Part shown: positions 9,221-18,553 of the stretch, piece by piece
Layout: each line of letters begins with the position of its first letter
Position numbering within the stretch: the stretch's first letter is position 1
Assembly (NCBI RefSeq): GCF_014126615.1
Contig: NZ_CP059896.1
Span: 161,001 to 225,000 of the forward strand
Length of the DNA stretch: 64,000 nucleotides
Origin: Ciceribacter thiooxidans
Lineage (GTDB): Bacteria > Pseudomonadota > Alphaproteobacteria > Rhizobiales > Rhizobiaceae
Direction of reading: 5' to 3'
The notes under the pieces: generated by a model
The model's database searches: none
Told to the model about the DNA's origin: nothing
What the model saw: only the letters and a program-made list of their open reading frames with translations
Position numbers and translations under genes: made by a program

Positions 9221-9642
9221 CCCTGTCCCGGTGACCAATCGGGCGGCGCCATTTCGAAAGCGGAGAAATCGAAGCCCGGAGCAACAGTACAACCGACCAG
9301 GGTGTACTCTCCCAGGCTTTCGGCCGCCTGCCAGCGATTGGCCGGAATCACCGCTTGCGGTCGTTCACCCATCAGCACCGCAGGACCGAGGCGGATCGTT
9401 TCAATGGTGACTCCATCGACAGCATGATGAAGAGCCAGCGGAGCACCGGCGTAGTAATGCCAAACCTCCGCGGCGTCCCTGACGCGGTGCCAATGGGATC
9501 GCTGGCCGGACGTCAACAGGTAGTAGATCGCAGTAGAGTGGCCGCGGCCTTTGTCAGCCGCATCGCGAAAGGTTTCGGAATACCAGCCGCCTTCCGGATG
9601 CGGCTGCATTTCGAGCTCCGCGACGATCTCTTCGACACGCAT
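9217..9642 (-). CDS. Cupin domain protein (DUF985)
   Basis: 141-residue single-domain cupin of the DUF985 family. Seen motifs are LEMQPHPEGGWYSET near the N-terminus, AIYYLLTSGQRSHWHRV with the metal-type His pair, EVWHYYAG, and LVGCTVAPGFDFSAFE near the end. Function is unknown; related structures suggest a sugar epimerase-like or metal cupin fold. Its ATG overlaps the stop of gloB by one base (TGATG), so it is translationally coupled behind glyoxalase II. Confidence 0.9.
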   Translation of the reverse strand: MRVEEIVAELEMQPHPEGGWYSETFRDAADKGRGHSTAIYYLLTSGQRSHWHRVRDAAEVWHYYAGAPLALHHAVDGVTIETIRLGPAVLMGERPQAVIPANRWQAAESLGEYTLVGCTVAPGFDFSAFEMAPPDWSPGQG

Positions 9643-10412
9643 CAGAAGTGATCCTTGCGCCGGCGGATCTCGGCAAAGACCTCTTCGTTCGTCCGGCCTT
9701 CCATAAGAAGATTGCGGCGGATCGTCGGGTCGGATGCCCGGAGGAATGGATTTGTCTCCTTCTCCAGCCCCATGGTCGTCGGAATCGTAAATTTGCCTTC
9801 AGCGCGCAGCCTCTCGATCTCGCTGGCTCGCGCTTTCAGGCGCTCGTTGTCTGGATCGATCGTAAGTGCAAACCGGGCGTTCGCCAGTGTGTACTCGTGG
9901 CCGAAGTAGACAGCTGTTTCGTCGGGCAACGCTGCAAGCTTCTGCAGAGAGTGCCACATGTCGGCCGCCGGGCGTTCGAAGAGCCGGCCACAGCCGAGCG
10001 CAAACAGGGTGTCTGCAGCGAACAGCAGCTTGCTGTCGGGAAGATGATAGCAGACATGGCCGGCCGTGTGGCCAGGCGTTTCGATCACCTGAACGACATG
10101 GCCTCCGAAATCGAACGAATCGCCATCACCCACCGCACGGTCTATGCCAGGGATGGCCACGGCTTCGTCGCGCGGCCCTATGATCTCGCAGTGATAGCGG
10201 TCCTTGAGTGCGAGATTGGCCTCGACATGATCTCCGTGGTGATGCGTTGTCAAAATGTGAGTGATGTTCCAGCCTCGCCGATCCGCCATGGCGACGATCG
10301 GAGCATACTCGGGGGCGTCGATCGACGCCGTCAGATTGCTCTCGTGGCAGTGGAGAAGGGCACCGAAATTATCGCTGCGGCAAAGAAAGATTTCGAGTTC
10401 CAACGCTTTCAT
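9642..10412 (-). CDS. gloB: Hydroxyacylglutathione hydrolase (glyoxalase II)
   Basis: 256-residue metallo-beta-lactamase fold enzyme that hydrolyses S-lactoylglutathione to D-lactate and glutathione, finishing methylglyoxal detoxification. The binuclear metal motif THHHGDH lies at residues 56-62 (His57, His59, Asp61, His62). Further ligands are in ETPGHTAGH and [15 protein letters not shown], the latter being the glyoxalase II substrate signature. Start at 10412 ([10 protein letters not shown]) gives standard length; upstream in-frame codons to 10472 lack conservation. Downstream DUF985 is coupled by TGATG. It is divergent from the methyltransferase at 10496. Confidence 0.96.
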   Translation of the reverse strand: MKALELEIFLCRSDNFGALLHCHESNLTASIDAPEYAPIVAMADRRGWNITHILTTHHHGDHVEANLALKDRYHCEIIGPRDEAVAIPGIDRAVGDGDSFDFGGHVVQVIETPGHTAGHVCYHLPDSKLLFAADTLFALGCGRLFERPAADMWHSLQKLAALPDETAVYFGHEYTLANARFALTIDPDNERLKARASEIERLRAEGKFTIPTTMGLEKETNPFLRASDPTIRRNLLMEGRTNEEVFAEIRRRKDHF

Positions 10413-10495
10413 GGGATCCGCCCGTCTCTGCTTCGTCGCGCGGAATGTAACGTCTTTGGCCTTGAAGTCCAATCAGCGGCTGATATCAATTGCGC

Positions 10496-11245
10496 ATGCA
10501 CGTCGATATCGTCGATCTCCGCCAGTTCTATCATTCGCGCCTCGGGCGGATGGCCGAGCATTCGATCGCGATGGCGCTCGCGTCGCTCTGGAGCCGCCTG
10601 CCGCAGGAGCGGCTCGTGGGGCTCGGCTACTGCGTCCCGTTCCTGGACCGTTTCCGGGCCGATACGGAACGGACCTTTGCCTTCATGCCGGCTGGACAAG
10701 GGGCGGTAAACTGGCCCGTCGGTGAACCGTCCGCTACAGCGCTTGTCTTCGAAGAGGAGTTACCGCTTCCGGATTCCTCCGTCGATCGCGTGCTGATGGT
10801 GCACTCTCTCGAATTCGTCGAGGATCCGCGCGAGACGCTCAAGGAGATCTGGCGCGTGCTGGCGCCGGGCGGTCGGCTGGTGATCGTGGTGCCGAACCGC
10901 CGTGGCGTCTGGGCGCGGATGGAACATACGCCGTTCGGCTCCGGGCGCCCGTATTCGCGCGGCCAGCTGACGACCTTGCTGCGAGAGACGAACTTCACCC
11001 CCGGAGCGAGCGCGGAGGCCTTGTTCTTCCCGCCGTCGAAGATAAGAGCCGTCCTGCGCCTCAGGCGGAACTTCGAACGGGTCGGTCGCTTCATCTGGCC
11101 GGCCTTCTCCGGGGTCATCATCGTCGAGGCTCAGAAGCGACTGTACCAGGGCCTTCCGGTGAAGGCGCGTGTCTCTCGCCGTGTCTTTGCTCCCGCGCTG
11201 GCGCCGCGCGGCGTACCCACCGCCCGGATGCCGGCAGACATCTAG
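10496..11245 (+). CDS. Class I SAM-dependent methyltransferase
   Basis: 249-residue protein with methyltransferase-11-like features: LVGLGYCVPFLDRF as a degenerate glycine-rich motif I, the acidic strand ALVFEEELPLPDSSVDRVLMVHSLEF, and EIWRVLAPGGRLVIVVPNRRG as motif III/post-III. The substrate is unknown. Motif I lacks the usual GxGxG, so SAM binding may be altered. The ATG at 10496 is favoured over a TTG at 10490. It is transcribed away from gloB, with which it is neighbours in many rhizobia. Confidence 0.88.
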   Translation: MHVDIVDLRQFYHSRLGRMAEHSIAMALASLWSRLPQERLVGLGYCVPFLDRFRADTERTFAFMPAGQGAVNWPVGEPSATALVFEEELPLPDSSVDRVLMVHSLEFVEDPRETLKEIWRVLAPGGRLVIVVPNRRGVWARMEHTPFGSGRPYSRGQLTTLLRETNFTPGASAEALFFPPSKIRAVLRLRRNFERVGRFIWPAFSGVIIVEAQKRLYQGLPVKARVSRRVFAPALAPRGVPTARMPADI

Positions 11246-11368
11246 GCGCTCGGTGACGGGCGTCAAACCCTCGACAAACGCTGGTTTCCGTTCTAATGGC
11301 TCTGAACCCGAAGACCACGCCTCCGCGCGGTATTTTTCACCTTTGCCAGCAGTCTGACGAGCAGCGAC

Positions 11369-12463
11369 ATGACCAAGCCTACGCCGCGTCCCGGAATCCT
11401 CGATATTGCCGCCTATGTGCCGGGCAAGGAGCATGCGCCGGGAGTCGAGCGTGTGTTCAAGCTTTCGTCCAACGAGACGCCTCTCGGGCCTAGCCCGAGG
11501 GCGATCGAAGCCTTCAAGGAAAGCGCCGGCCATCTCGAGCTTTATCCTGACGGGCAGGCAACGGCGCTGCGCGAGGCGATCGCCGAGGTCCATGGCCTGA
11601 ACATGGCGAACATTCTCTGCGGCAACGGCTCGGATGAGTTGCTCGGGCTTCTCTGCCATGTCTATCTCGGTCCCGGCGACGAGGGCATCATCACAGAGCA
11701 CGGTTTTCTCGTCTACAAGATCCAGATCATGGGCGCCGGCGCGACCCCGGTGGTCGTCAAGGAGCGGGATTGCACCGTTGACGTGGACGCCATCCTAGCT
11801 GCCGTCACCGAGAAGACGAAGATCGTCTTTATCGCCAATCCCGGCAATCCGACAGGAACCTATGTTCCGGTCAGCGAAATCCGACGCCTTCAGGCGGCAT
11901 TGCCGGCGCATGTCATTCTGGTCCTTGACGCAGCGTATGCGGAGTATGTGCGCCGCAACGATTACGAAGCCGGCATAGAGCTTGTTTCGGGCAATCGAAA
12001 CGTCGTCATGACCCGCACCTTTTCGAAGGTCTACGGGCTTGCAGCACTGCGCATCGGCTGGATATACGCCCCGACGGAGATCATCGATGCGATGAACCGC
12101 GTGCGTGGTCCCTTCAATCTGAATGCCCCGGCGATCGCCGCAGGCGCTGCCGCGATCAGAGACCAGGCGTTCGTGGAAACGGCCGTGACCTACAATCGGC
12201 TCTGGCTGGAGAAGGTGGCGGTGGCTCTGACGGAGATTGGCCTTGATGTCACGCCTTCAGTCGCCAATTTCGTGCTCATTCATTTCCCGGATGTGGACGG
12301 CAAGCGGGCGACAGAGGCAGATAACTTCCTTACCCGCCGTGGCTACATCCTGCGTGCCGTCCGAGGGTACGGGTTTGCGAATTCGCTCAGGATGACGATC
12401 GGCAGCGAAGAAGCCAATCTCGGTGTGATCGACGCACTCCGTGAGTTCATGGGGCGCGCTTGA
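11369..12463 (+). CDS. hisC: Histidinol-phosphate aminotransferase family enzyme (HisC)
   Basis: 364-residue fold-type I PLP aminotransferase. Evidence is the N-terminal [52 protein letters not shown] and the PLP lysine in [17 protein letters not shown] at Lys220, with [10 protein letters not shown] near the C-terminus. The enzyme makes histidinol phosphate, but in alphaproteobacteria this copy, fused in an operon to tyrC, often serves aromatic amino acid transamination (imidazole-acetol-phosphate/aromatic aminotransferase). Its stop overlaps the tyrC ATG by one base (TGATG), supporting a role in tyrosine/phenylalanine synthesis. Confidence 0.95.
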   Translation: MTKPTPRPGILDIAAYVPGKEHAPGVERVFKLSSNETPLGPSPRAIEAFKESAGHLELYPDGQATALREAIAEVHGLNMANILCGNGSDELLGLLCHVYLGPGDEGIITEHGFLVYKIQIMGAGATPVVVKERDCTVDVDAILAAVTEKTKIVFIANPGNPTGTYVPVSEIRRLQAALPAHVILVLDAAYAEYVRRNDYEAGIELVSGNRNVVMTRTFSKVYGLAALRIGWIYAPTEIIDAMNRVRGPFNLNAPAIAAGAAAIRDQAFVETAVTYNRLWLEKVAVALTEIGLDVTPSVANFVLIHFPDVDGKRATEADNFLTRRGYILRAVRGYGFANSLRMTIGSEEANLGVIDALREFMGRA

Positions 12464-13395
12464 TGACTGACGTGCATTTCGACAAAATCGCGCTCATCGG
12501 CATAGGTCTCATCGGCTCCTCCATCGCACGGGACGTGAAGGATCAAGGATTGGCCCGCGAGATCGTGATCTCGACGCGCTCGGCGGAGACGCTGAAGCGG
12601 GCCGAGGAACTGGCACTTGGTGACAATTACACGCTTTCCGCCGCCGAAGCGGTCGAGGGTGCAGACCTCGTTGTCGTCTCCGTTCCGGTAGGAGCCTCGG
12701 AGAGCGTTGCAAGGCAGATCGCGCAGCACCTGAAGCCCGGCGCGATGGTCACCGATGTAGGGTCGACAAAGGCGTCAGTCATCGCGCAGATGGCCCCACA
12801 CATGCCGTCGGGTATCCACTTCATACCCGGACATCCGATCGCCGGCACCGAAAAATCCGGTCCTGACGCGGGGTTCCTCGGCCTTTTCAAGGGACGCTGG
12901 TGCATCCTGACCCCAATTCCGGAAACGGACGCCGGCGCTCTCGCGCGTCTCAGGGCCTTTTGGGAGGCGCTGGGATCCAGGGTGGACGAGATGGACCCGC
13001 AGCACCATGACAAGGTGCTCGCAATCGTTTCCCATCTGCCGCACATCATCGCCTACAACATCGTCGGCACGGCGGACGACCTGGAGACGGTTACGGAATC
13101 GGAAGTGATCAAGTATTCCGCGTCGGGTTTCCGCGATTTTACCCGCCTTGCTGCATCCGATCCCACCATGTGGCGCGACGTCTGCCTGCATAACCGCGAC
13201 GCCATCCTCGAAATGCTTGCGCGGTTTTCGGAAGACCTCGCCTACCTGCAGCGAGCCATCCGTTGGGGCGAAGGCGACAAGCTGTTCGAGCTCTTCACCC
13301 GCACGCGGGCAATCCGTCGTTCGATCGTGGAGGCGGGGCAAGACGTCGACGCACCCGACTTCGGCCGACACGCCCTGGACGAGAAGAAGAGCTGA
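12463..13395 (+). CDS. tyrC: Prephenate/arogenate dehydrogenase
   Basis: 310-residue cytosolic oxidoreductase of tyrosine biosynthesis. The N-terminal Rossmann motif is IALIGIGLIGSSIARDVK. Downstream are VVVSVPVG, VTDVGSTKASV, the catalytic-loop HFIPGHPIAGTEKSGP, and a helical C-terminal domain with SHLPHIIAYNIV and FRDFTRLAASDP. The conserved IAGTEKSG is diagnostic of the TyrA dehydrogenase family. It has no chorismate mutase or ACT domain, consistent with the alphaproteobacterial cyclohexadienyl dehydrogenase form. Coupled to hisC; convergent with the DUF2125 gene three bases away. Confidence 0.95.
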   Translation: MTDVHFDKIALIGIGLIGSSIARDVKDQGLAREIVISTRSAETLKRAEELALGDNYTLSAAEAVEGADLVVVSVPVGASESVARQIAQHLKPGAMVTDVGSTKASVIAQMAPHMPSGIHFIPGHPIAGTEKSGPDAGFLGLFKGRWCILTPIPETDAGALARLRAFWEALGSRVDEMDPQHHDKVLAIVSHLPHIIAYNIVGTADDLETVTESEVIKYSASGFRDFTRLAASDPTMWRDVCLHNRDAILEMLARFSEDLAYLQRAIRWGEGDKLFELFTRTRAIRRSIVEAGQDVDAPDFGRHALDEKKS

Positions 13396-13398
13396 TCT

Positions 13399-14418
13399 TC
13401 AGAGCGCCGGCAGGACACCGATCGGTATGATCCCGACGGAAACGACGCCCTCACGCAGGGTCAATTCGACGGATCCGGAATCCTTGCCTCCAAAAACGGC
13501 CGTCAGCACCTTTGCTGCATTGTCGAAATCGTTCGTGGACTCGGGGAAGGCGACCGTGAGTGCGTCTTTCCAGCCCTCGACCTTCTCAAGCTCGAGGTGA
13601 AGCTTTCCCGAGAGATTGCCATCGTCGCCGATAGACAAAGGGCCGTTGGCAGTCATTACGCGCCCTTCTCCGAGGTCGATCACAAGTCGGCGGATTTCGC
13701 CCTTGCTCCCGTAAAGTTCGGCCGCAGTCGTATCCCGTACCGGATCGAGAAGGGCGGCCTTGCCGAGCATCGTCACGTCGAAGCTGGCGGAGACGGGCGG
13801 CAGAGCAAGTGGTGTTGCGTTCGGCATGAGAATGCTTGTGTTCTTCACCAGTGCGGCGGCATCAAGATCTTCTCCATTACGCCGGATATGGAACTCACCA
13901 TGGTCGCTTCGTATGGTGGCGGTATTACCGTTCGCCACCGTCGTGACATCGACCTTCAAGCCCTCTGTGACCAGCGACGAGCGAGACAGGCCGTCAAACC
14001 AGGCGCTGACGCTGGAGTGTAGCCTCTCCCATTCCGCTGAGAAGGAGAAGCCGAGGGCTGATCGCAGTTCTGCCGGGCCATCCATCTCCCAGACGAAGTG
14101 ACTGGGCGCGTAGACCTGGGCTGCGGAGCGGAACGCGCCGAGAGACGCGGAGACACCGTTGAAACGGTCGTCGACGGTAACGGACGAGCAGAAGAGGCCA
14201 ATTCGAAAGGGATAGCCACGGATATCCATGTCGTTGCAACGAACCTCGGCGCCTGCGGCGTTGTGACCGTCGAGGAGTTCCGAAACGCGCTGTCGCATCA
14301 CGGTTGCGGCGAGCATCCAGCCTCCGCTATAGACGGCTGCCGCGATGACGACGAGTACGCCGAGCAGGACGACTTTTCGCGTCACAGCTGTCTGACCGGA
14401 TCGGGTTGACGATGCCAT
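13399..14418 (-). CDS. DUF2125 domain membrane-anchored protein
   Basis: 339-residue protein with a single N-terminal hydrophobic helix (VVLLGVLVVIAAAVYSGGWML) and a long periplasmic beta-rich domain matching DUF2125. The block EVRCNDMDIRGYPFRIGLFCSS, with two cysteines, is the family hallmark. Function is unknown. ATG at 14418 is preferred since GGAG lies 6-7 bases upstream; in-frame codons to 14586 are unconserved. It is divergent from the ChaC-like gene by 38 bases. Confidence 0.9.
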   Translation of the reverse strand: MASSTRSGQTAVTRKVVLLGVLVVIAAAVYSGGWMLAATVMRQRVSELLDGHNAAGAEVRCNDMDIRGYPFRIGLFCSSVTVDDRFNGVSASLGAFRSAAQVYAPSHFVWEMDGPAELRSALGFSFSAEWERLHSSVSAWFDGLSRSSLVTEGLKVDVTTVANGNTATIRSDHGEFHIRRNGEDLDAAALVKNTSILMPNATPLALPPVSASFDVTMLGKAALLDPVRDTTAAELYGSKGEIRRLVIDLGEGRVMTANGPLSIGDDGNLSGKLHLELEKVEGWKDALTVAFPESTNDFDNAAKVLTAVFGGKDSGSVELTLREGVVSVGIIPIGVLPAL

Positions 14419-14456
14419 CGGGCACTCCATGATGGGAAGAGTTCGAACACAATGAG

Positions 14457-14996
14457 ATGATGCCGGATATGGACGAATTTTGGGTCTTTGGCTACGGATC
14501 GCTGATGTGGAATCCGGGCTTCCCTTTCGAGGAGCGAGTGCAGGGTCGCGCCTTCGGCTATCGGCGCTCGCTCTGCGTCCGTTCATGGGTGCACCGGGGA
14601 ACCGAAGAGCGCCCCGGTCTGGTGCTGGGGCTCGATCGTGGCGGCTCCTGCCGCGGCGTGGCCTTTCGTGTCGCGCCGCCGGAGTGGAGCGCTACGCTCG
14701 AATATCTACGCGAACGTGAACTCGTCACCCATGTCTACCGCGAGCGTTCGATGCCAATAGCGCTTGATGATGGTCGCGCCATCTCGGCAGTCACCTATGT
14801 AGTGGACCGCAGCCATCGGCAATATGCCGGTGCGATGACGGTCGCCGAGGCCGCGGACACTGTGCGCCACGCAGTCGGGCAATCCGGTCCCAATCAGGTC
14901 TACGTCGCAAATACTGTTGCCCATCTGCAGGAAATGGGCATTCGGGACCACTGGTTGGAGCAGGTTTTGGCGGCGATCAGTCGTCCGACCGCCTGA
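14457..14996 (+). CDS. Gamma-glutamylcyclotransferase, ChaC-like
   Basis: 179-residue ChaC-type enzyme expected to cleave glutathione (or related gamma-glutamyl compounds) to 5-oxoproline. The substrate-binding loop FGYGSLMWNPGF is at about residues 8-19, followed by GYRRSLCVRS, RPGLVLGLDRGGSCRGVAF and EYLRERELVTHVY, which includes the Arg-Glu pair of the catalytic region. Three possible ATGs at 14457, 14460 and 14469 differ only in the first residues; the first is reported. No signal peptide, so cytosolic. Confidence 0.93.
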   Translation: MMPDMDEFWVFGYGSLMWNPGFPFEERVQGRAFGYRRSLCVRSWVHRGTEERPGLVLGLDRGGSCRGVAFRVAPPEWSATLEYLRERELVTHVYRERSMPIALDDGRAISAVTYVVDRSHRQYAGAMTVAEAADTVRHAVGQSGPNQVYVANTVAHLQEMGIRDHWLEQVLAAISRPTA

Positions 14997-15022
14997 GCGT
15001 CCAGTGGAGCCGCCGACGCCCC

Positions 15023-15829
15023 TCAGCGGCGCTCGCCGGTCTCCGTCGCTTGCTTCTCGAGTTCCTTGAGACGGTGCTTCGCCGTCGGTGGCAGCGGAAC
15101 ATGCGGGTTCTCTCTCGCGGTCTCGACCAGCAACTCGTCGCTTGCCGCTTCGAGGACATGCATGAGTCTCTCGAAGAATGCGTCCGGATCGAGACCGGGT
15201 TCGATCGGAGGCAGGATACGCACTTTGAAGTGGCCGGGGAAACGAAGGAATTTGCGCCGCGGCCAGAAGAGACCCGGATGCATCGCCACCGGTACGACCG
15301 GCACCTGAAGATCGCGGTAAAGCCGGGCGATACCGTATTTGTATTCCGGATGCGCGCCGGGCGCGCGGCGCGTTCCCTCCGGATAGATGATGAGCTGGCG
15401 GCCGTTGCGCATTTCGTCAGCGGTCCGTGCCATAACGGCCGCCATGACCTTGCCGCGTGCGCCGCGGTTCACCGGGATCATCCGCTGCTTCTTCGCATAC
15501 CAGCCGAAGAGGGGAATCCAGAGAAGCTCTCGCTTCAGGATGTAGACCGGATCGTCGAGCCAGGGCAGCAAGGCGAAGGTGTCCCAGAACGACTGATGTT
15601 TCGGTGCCAGGATGTATCCGCCCTTCGGGATGTTCTCGAGCCCTTCGATGGTGAATGTCGTGCCGACGATCGTCTTCATCAGCCAATGGCAGGACAGCGC
15701 CCAGTTCTTCGGAATGGAGAATGCCTTCTTGCGCGGCATCACGAAGTAGACCGGCGAAAGCACGATCATCCGCACGATGAGATTCAGATAGAAGGCAGTA
15801 TTGAAGAGAATGGAACGCAAGGCGATCAT
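15023..15829 (-). CDS. plsC: 1-acyl-sn-glycerol-3-phosphate acyltransferase
   Basis: 268-residue membrane-associated acyltransferase that makes phosphatidic acid from lysophosphatidic acid. An N-terminal hydrophobic helix (FYLNLIVRMIVLSPVYFVM) precedes the catalytic HX4D motif (APKHQSFWDTF) and the glycerophosphate-binding IIYPEGTRRAPG, with VPVVPVAMHPG as motif IV. It is the last gene of the ftsE-ftsX-ydcF-plsC minus-strand set. It resembles the longer rhizobial PlsC paralogues, so an ornithine-lipid (OlsA-like) role cannot be excluded from sequence alone. Confidence 0.93.
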   Translation of the reverse strand: MIALRSILFNTAFYLNLIVRMIVLSPVYFVMPRKKAFSIPKNWALSCHWLMKTIVGTTFTIEGLENIPKGGYILAPKHQSFWDTFALLPWLDDPVYILKRELLWIPLFGWYAKKQRMIPVNRGARGKVMAAVMARTADEMRNGRQLIIYPEGTRRAPGAHPEYKYGIARLYRDLQVPVVPVAMHPGLFWPRRKFLRFPGHFKVRILPPIEPGLDPDAFFERLMHVLEAASDELLVETARENPHVPLPPTAKHRLKELEKQATETGERR

Positions 15830-15903
15830 GAAAGGCTTCCCGCGGCGTGGTTGCGACGTGCCTATACGAAATCAGCTCCGAGAGAAAGCGTCCGGTGCCG
15901 TTA

Positions 15904-16656
15904 TCATTGGACTGATCTGGCGAGCGTCGCGCTCGAGCGCAGGCCGTCTCCCATGCTCCAGCCCACCAGACCGCGTGCGAAGGCAACCAAGGTCTTCCCG
16001 TATTCTGCAAGCAGTGTGCGTAGAACGCTGGGGTTCGCAAACCAGTTCGTGGTCTTGAGATCGGAATTCACGACCGGATAGGCGATGAATTCCGTCGCGC
16101 GGTCGACACGTTGGAGCTCCATGAGGCTGCGTGGCATATGGTAGTTGTTGGTTACGACGAGAACCCGGGAGTAGCCGCGGTCATGGATCCAGTGAGATAT
16201 TTCGTTGGCGTTGCCGATCGTGTCGAGCGCCTGGTAGCCAATGTCGACGCAGCAGTCGAAGAGATCGTTGGGACTTTGTGTCATCCGCCGGATCTGGGAT
16301 GGCGTCGTCGCCGGATGAACCCCGGAGATGAGCAGGCGTTTGCCCGAGCCGCGGCGGAGGAGGTCGACCGCCTGATCGATCCGTTGATATCCGCCGGTCA
16401 GGACGACGATCGCATCCGCGCGGGGATCCGCGGGCGGTTTCAGTGTCGTCACATGATCGGCAAAGCGCAGGAAGCCAGCGACGACGAGGGCGCAGGCGAA
16501 TATGGCGACGATGCCGCCATAGCGCAGAATGCGACGCAACGGTCCACGCCGCGCGAAGAGGCCGTGCGCGGGACGCTGCCGCGGCATCTTCGGACTTGCT
16601 GTGATCCGTGACATCCGACCCATCGTCATATGTTGTGCATACCGCCCTTTTGCCAT
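15904..16656 (-). CDS. YdcF/ElyC-type DUF218 envelope protein
   Basis: About 250 residues: a basic N-terminus, one transmembrane helix (YGGIVAIFACALVVAGFLRFA), then a periplasmic DUF218 domain with ADAIVVLTGGYQRIDQAVDLL, RLLISGVHP, DIGYQALDTIGNANEISHWI and VLVVTNNYHMPRSLMEL. ElyC/SanA/YdcF proteins act in envelope integrity or lipid-carrier metabolism. The start is uncertain: ATGs at 16656, 16629, 16623 and 16614 and a TTG at 16680 are in frame, none with a strong ribosome site. It is 39 bases after ftsX and 74 before plsC. Confidence 0.88.
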   Translation of the reverse strand: MAKGRYAQHMTMGRMSRITASPKMPRQRPAHGLFARRGPLRRILRYGGIVAIFACALVVAGFLRFADHVTTLKPPADPRADAIVVLTGGYQRIDQAVDLLRRGSGKRLLISGVHPATTPSQIRRMTQSPNDLFDCCVDIGYQALDTIGNANEISHWIHDRGYSRVLVVTNNYHMPRSLMELQRVDRATEFIAYPVVNSDLKTTNWFANPSVLRTLLAEYGKTLVAFARGLVGWSMGDGLRSSATLARSVQ

Positions 16657-16695
16657 GGCGAACAGGCGGCTTTGTGGCAAGTCAACAGACTTTCC

Positions 16696-17703
16696 TCAGT
16701 CGCTGATCAGTCCGTCCGTGCGCGCCGGATCCGAGCGGATCAGATCGATTTCATAAATGGTCCTGATAACGGTGAAGCGAGCGGTCAGGGTCGTCAGCAA
16801 CGCAATGACGATCATCGTGGCGAAGATGCCCAGGTACCCCATGACGCCGATGCTGAAGGTGCCGAAGAGCGCCGCCGTCTGGTCGCTTTCGGGCGTGGCG
16901 AGCGAGCGGCTCTGCCAGTAGCTTGCCAGCGCAAAGAGCATTGCTGCCGCGAGACCTCCCGCGGCAGCTCCCTTGAGGCTGATCTTCAGGAAATGCTTTT
17001 GAAATTCCTGCGCCACGAAGGAGCCTTCTGCGCCCACGAAATGCAGGACCTCGATGATGTGACGATTACCAGAGAGCGCTCCGCGAGTCGCGAAGACAAC
17101 GGTCAGCACCATGGCGACGAAGACGAGCAGCAGAATGCCCGAACCGACGAGGACGGTGGTCCGCGCCATCGAGACGAGGCGATCCACCCAGGTGCGGTGA
17201 TCGTCCAGAAAGGCCTGCGGTACTTCCTCCTTGAGCAGCGCGCGCATGGCAGCGAAGTCCGGCGGATGTGTCTCGTCGATGGTGATGATGACGAGCCGCG
17301 GTACCGGAAGATCATTGATGTCCAGTCCGCTGCCGAGCCAGGGTTCGAGGAGACGGGCCGTCGCGTCGTCGTCCATGATCGTGCCGTCCCTGGTGCCGAC
17401 GAAGGTCAAGGCAAGGTCGCGGGCGCGGACCAGTGCCTTATTCATGTCTAGACCGTCCTCGGGCTTGATCTGGATCGTGATCTCGCGCGAGATCTGGCTT
17501 TGCCAGCCGGCGGCCGTCGCACGCACCATGCTGACGGCGCCGAGCGTCAGGCAGGCGAGAAAGGCCATGATGGCGATTACCACCATCAGAGCATTGCCCT
17601 GTATGTTGGAGGCCGGCAGGATCGGAGCAGTGGGCCGGACGTGCATCTCCGTCCGGCGCGGCGGCTGCTTGCTGCGGGGAAGCGGGCTTTGCGGATCAGT
17701 CAT
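16696..17703 (-). CDS. ftsX: Cell division ABC transporter permease FtsX
   Basis: 335-residue FtsX-type permease. A proline-rich cytoplasmic N-terminus is followed by TM1 (LMVVIAIMAFLACLTLGAVS), a large extracytoplasmic loop (about residues 65-185), then three TM helices near 195, 245 and 300. FtsEX links the septal ring to peptidoglycan hydrolase activation. The ATG at 17703 overlaps the ftsE stop by 8 bases, indicating coupling, which decides this start over one at 17721. Confidence 0.94.
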   Translation of the reverse strand: MTDPQSPLPRSKQPPRRTEMHVRPTAPILPASNIQGNALMVVIAIMAFLACLTLGAVSMVRATAAGWQSQISREITIQIKPEDGLDMNKALVRARDLALTFVGTRDGTIMDDDATARLLEPWLGSGLDINDLPVPRLVIITIDETHPPDFAAMRALLKEEVPQAFLDDHRTWVDRLVSMARTTVLVGSGILLLVFVAMVLTVVFATRGALSGNRHIIEVLHFVGAEGSFVAQEFQKHFLKISLKGAAAGGLAAAMLFALASYWQSRSLATPESDQTAALFGTFSIGVMGYLGIFATMIVIALLTTLTARFTVIRTIYEIDLIRSDPARTDGLISD

Positions 17704-18355
17704 AGATTTCCAGCCGTCCATCGGTGAGGATCATGCGGCGTGCGTCGATCTGGTCCATCAATGCAAAATCATGCGTCGCGATGACGACCGCTGTGCCGAG
17801 GCGATTGAGCTCGAGAAAGAGGCTCAGCAGACGCCGCGCCATCGGTGGATCGACATTCCCCGTGGGTTCGTCGGCAAGCAGGATTTCGGGGCGGTCGATC
17901 AGTGCTCGGGCGATCGCTACGCGCTGCTTTTCACCGCCGGAGAGGACCGGGGGCAACACGTTGATGCGCTCACCGAGGCCCACCCATTTCAGGAGCTCGA
18001 TGACATCGTTGCGATATGCGGCTTCGTCCTTGCCCCGGACTCTCAAGGGCAGAGCGACGTTCTCGTAGGTCGTGAGGTGGTCGAGAAGCTGGAAATCCTG
18101 AAAGACGATTCCGACGCGCCGCCTCAGCATCGGCAGCTCGCTGCGCGGAATCTGCGTCACATCGCGACCGAAGCTGCGGATCAACCCGCGCGTCGGCTGT
18201 AGCGACATGAAAAGCAGGCGCAATAGGGTCGTCTTGCCGGCGCCCGAGGGACCGGTCAGGAACTGGAAGGAGCGCTTGGGGATGTCGAAGGTGAGATCCC
18301 TCAGGATCTCCGGTCCCATTCCATAGCGCAGGCCGACGTTTTCGAAATGAATCAA
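17696..18355 (-). CDS. ftsE: Cell division ATP-binding protein FtsE
   Basis: 219-residue ABC ATPase, cytoplasmic partner of FtsX. Walker A GPSGAGKTTLL is near residues 36-46, the ABC signature LSGGEKQRVAIARAL and Walker B ILLADEPTGNVD follow, with the H-loop in VIATHDFAL. The N-terminus MIHFENVGLRYGMGPEI is read from a TTG at 18355; the next ATG would remove conserved residues, so the TTG is chosen though no clear ribosome site is seen. The upstream region up to 18553 is shared with a divergent gene and holds GTTAAC repeats and a TTAACCAT box. Confidence 0.95.
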   Translation of the reverse strand: MIHFENVGLRYGMGPEILRDLTFDIPKRSFQFLTGPSGAGKTTLLRLLFMSLQPTRGLIRSFGRDVTQIPRSELPMLRRRVGIVFQDFQLLDHLTTYENVALPLRVRGKDEAAYRNDVIELLKWVGLGERINVLPPVLSGGEKQRVAIARALIDRPEILLADEPTGNVDPPMARRLLSLFLELNRLGTAVVIATHDFALMDQIDARRMILTDGRLEIYD

Positions 18356-18396
18356 CGGACAGGTCCGGTCTGACAGTGCTCGAGTTCTGGCGACTT

Positions 18397-18476
18397 GTTA
18401 ACGCGCTCGGTTAACAGACGGTAAACTGGCGTCGAAAGACGGCCTTCCAGGCAGATCTTTGCGAAGCATTAACCAT
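18397..18476. promoter_or_regulatory. CtrA-like motifs in the ftsE divergent promoter region
   Basis: GTTAAC at 18397-18402 is repeated at 18410-18415 with a 7-base spacer, and TTAACCAT occurs at 18469-18476. CtrA of alphaproteobacteria recognises TTAA-N7-TTAA and TTAACCAT half-sites. Here the two TTAA cores are 9 bases apart, so the first match is imperfect. The location between a cell division operon and a divergent gene, near cpdR, makes CtrA control plausible but unproven. Confidence 0.3.
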
Positions 18477-18553
18477 TCAAATTTACGACTGGAGAGGATT
18501 CGTTTCAATGGCCTGTTTTGCGGCGCCTTGATGGGCCGCGCAGCGAGGGCAAG

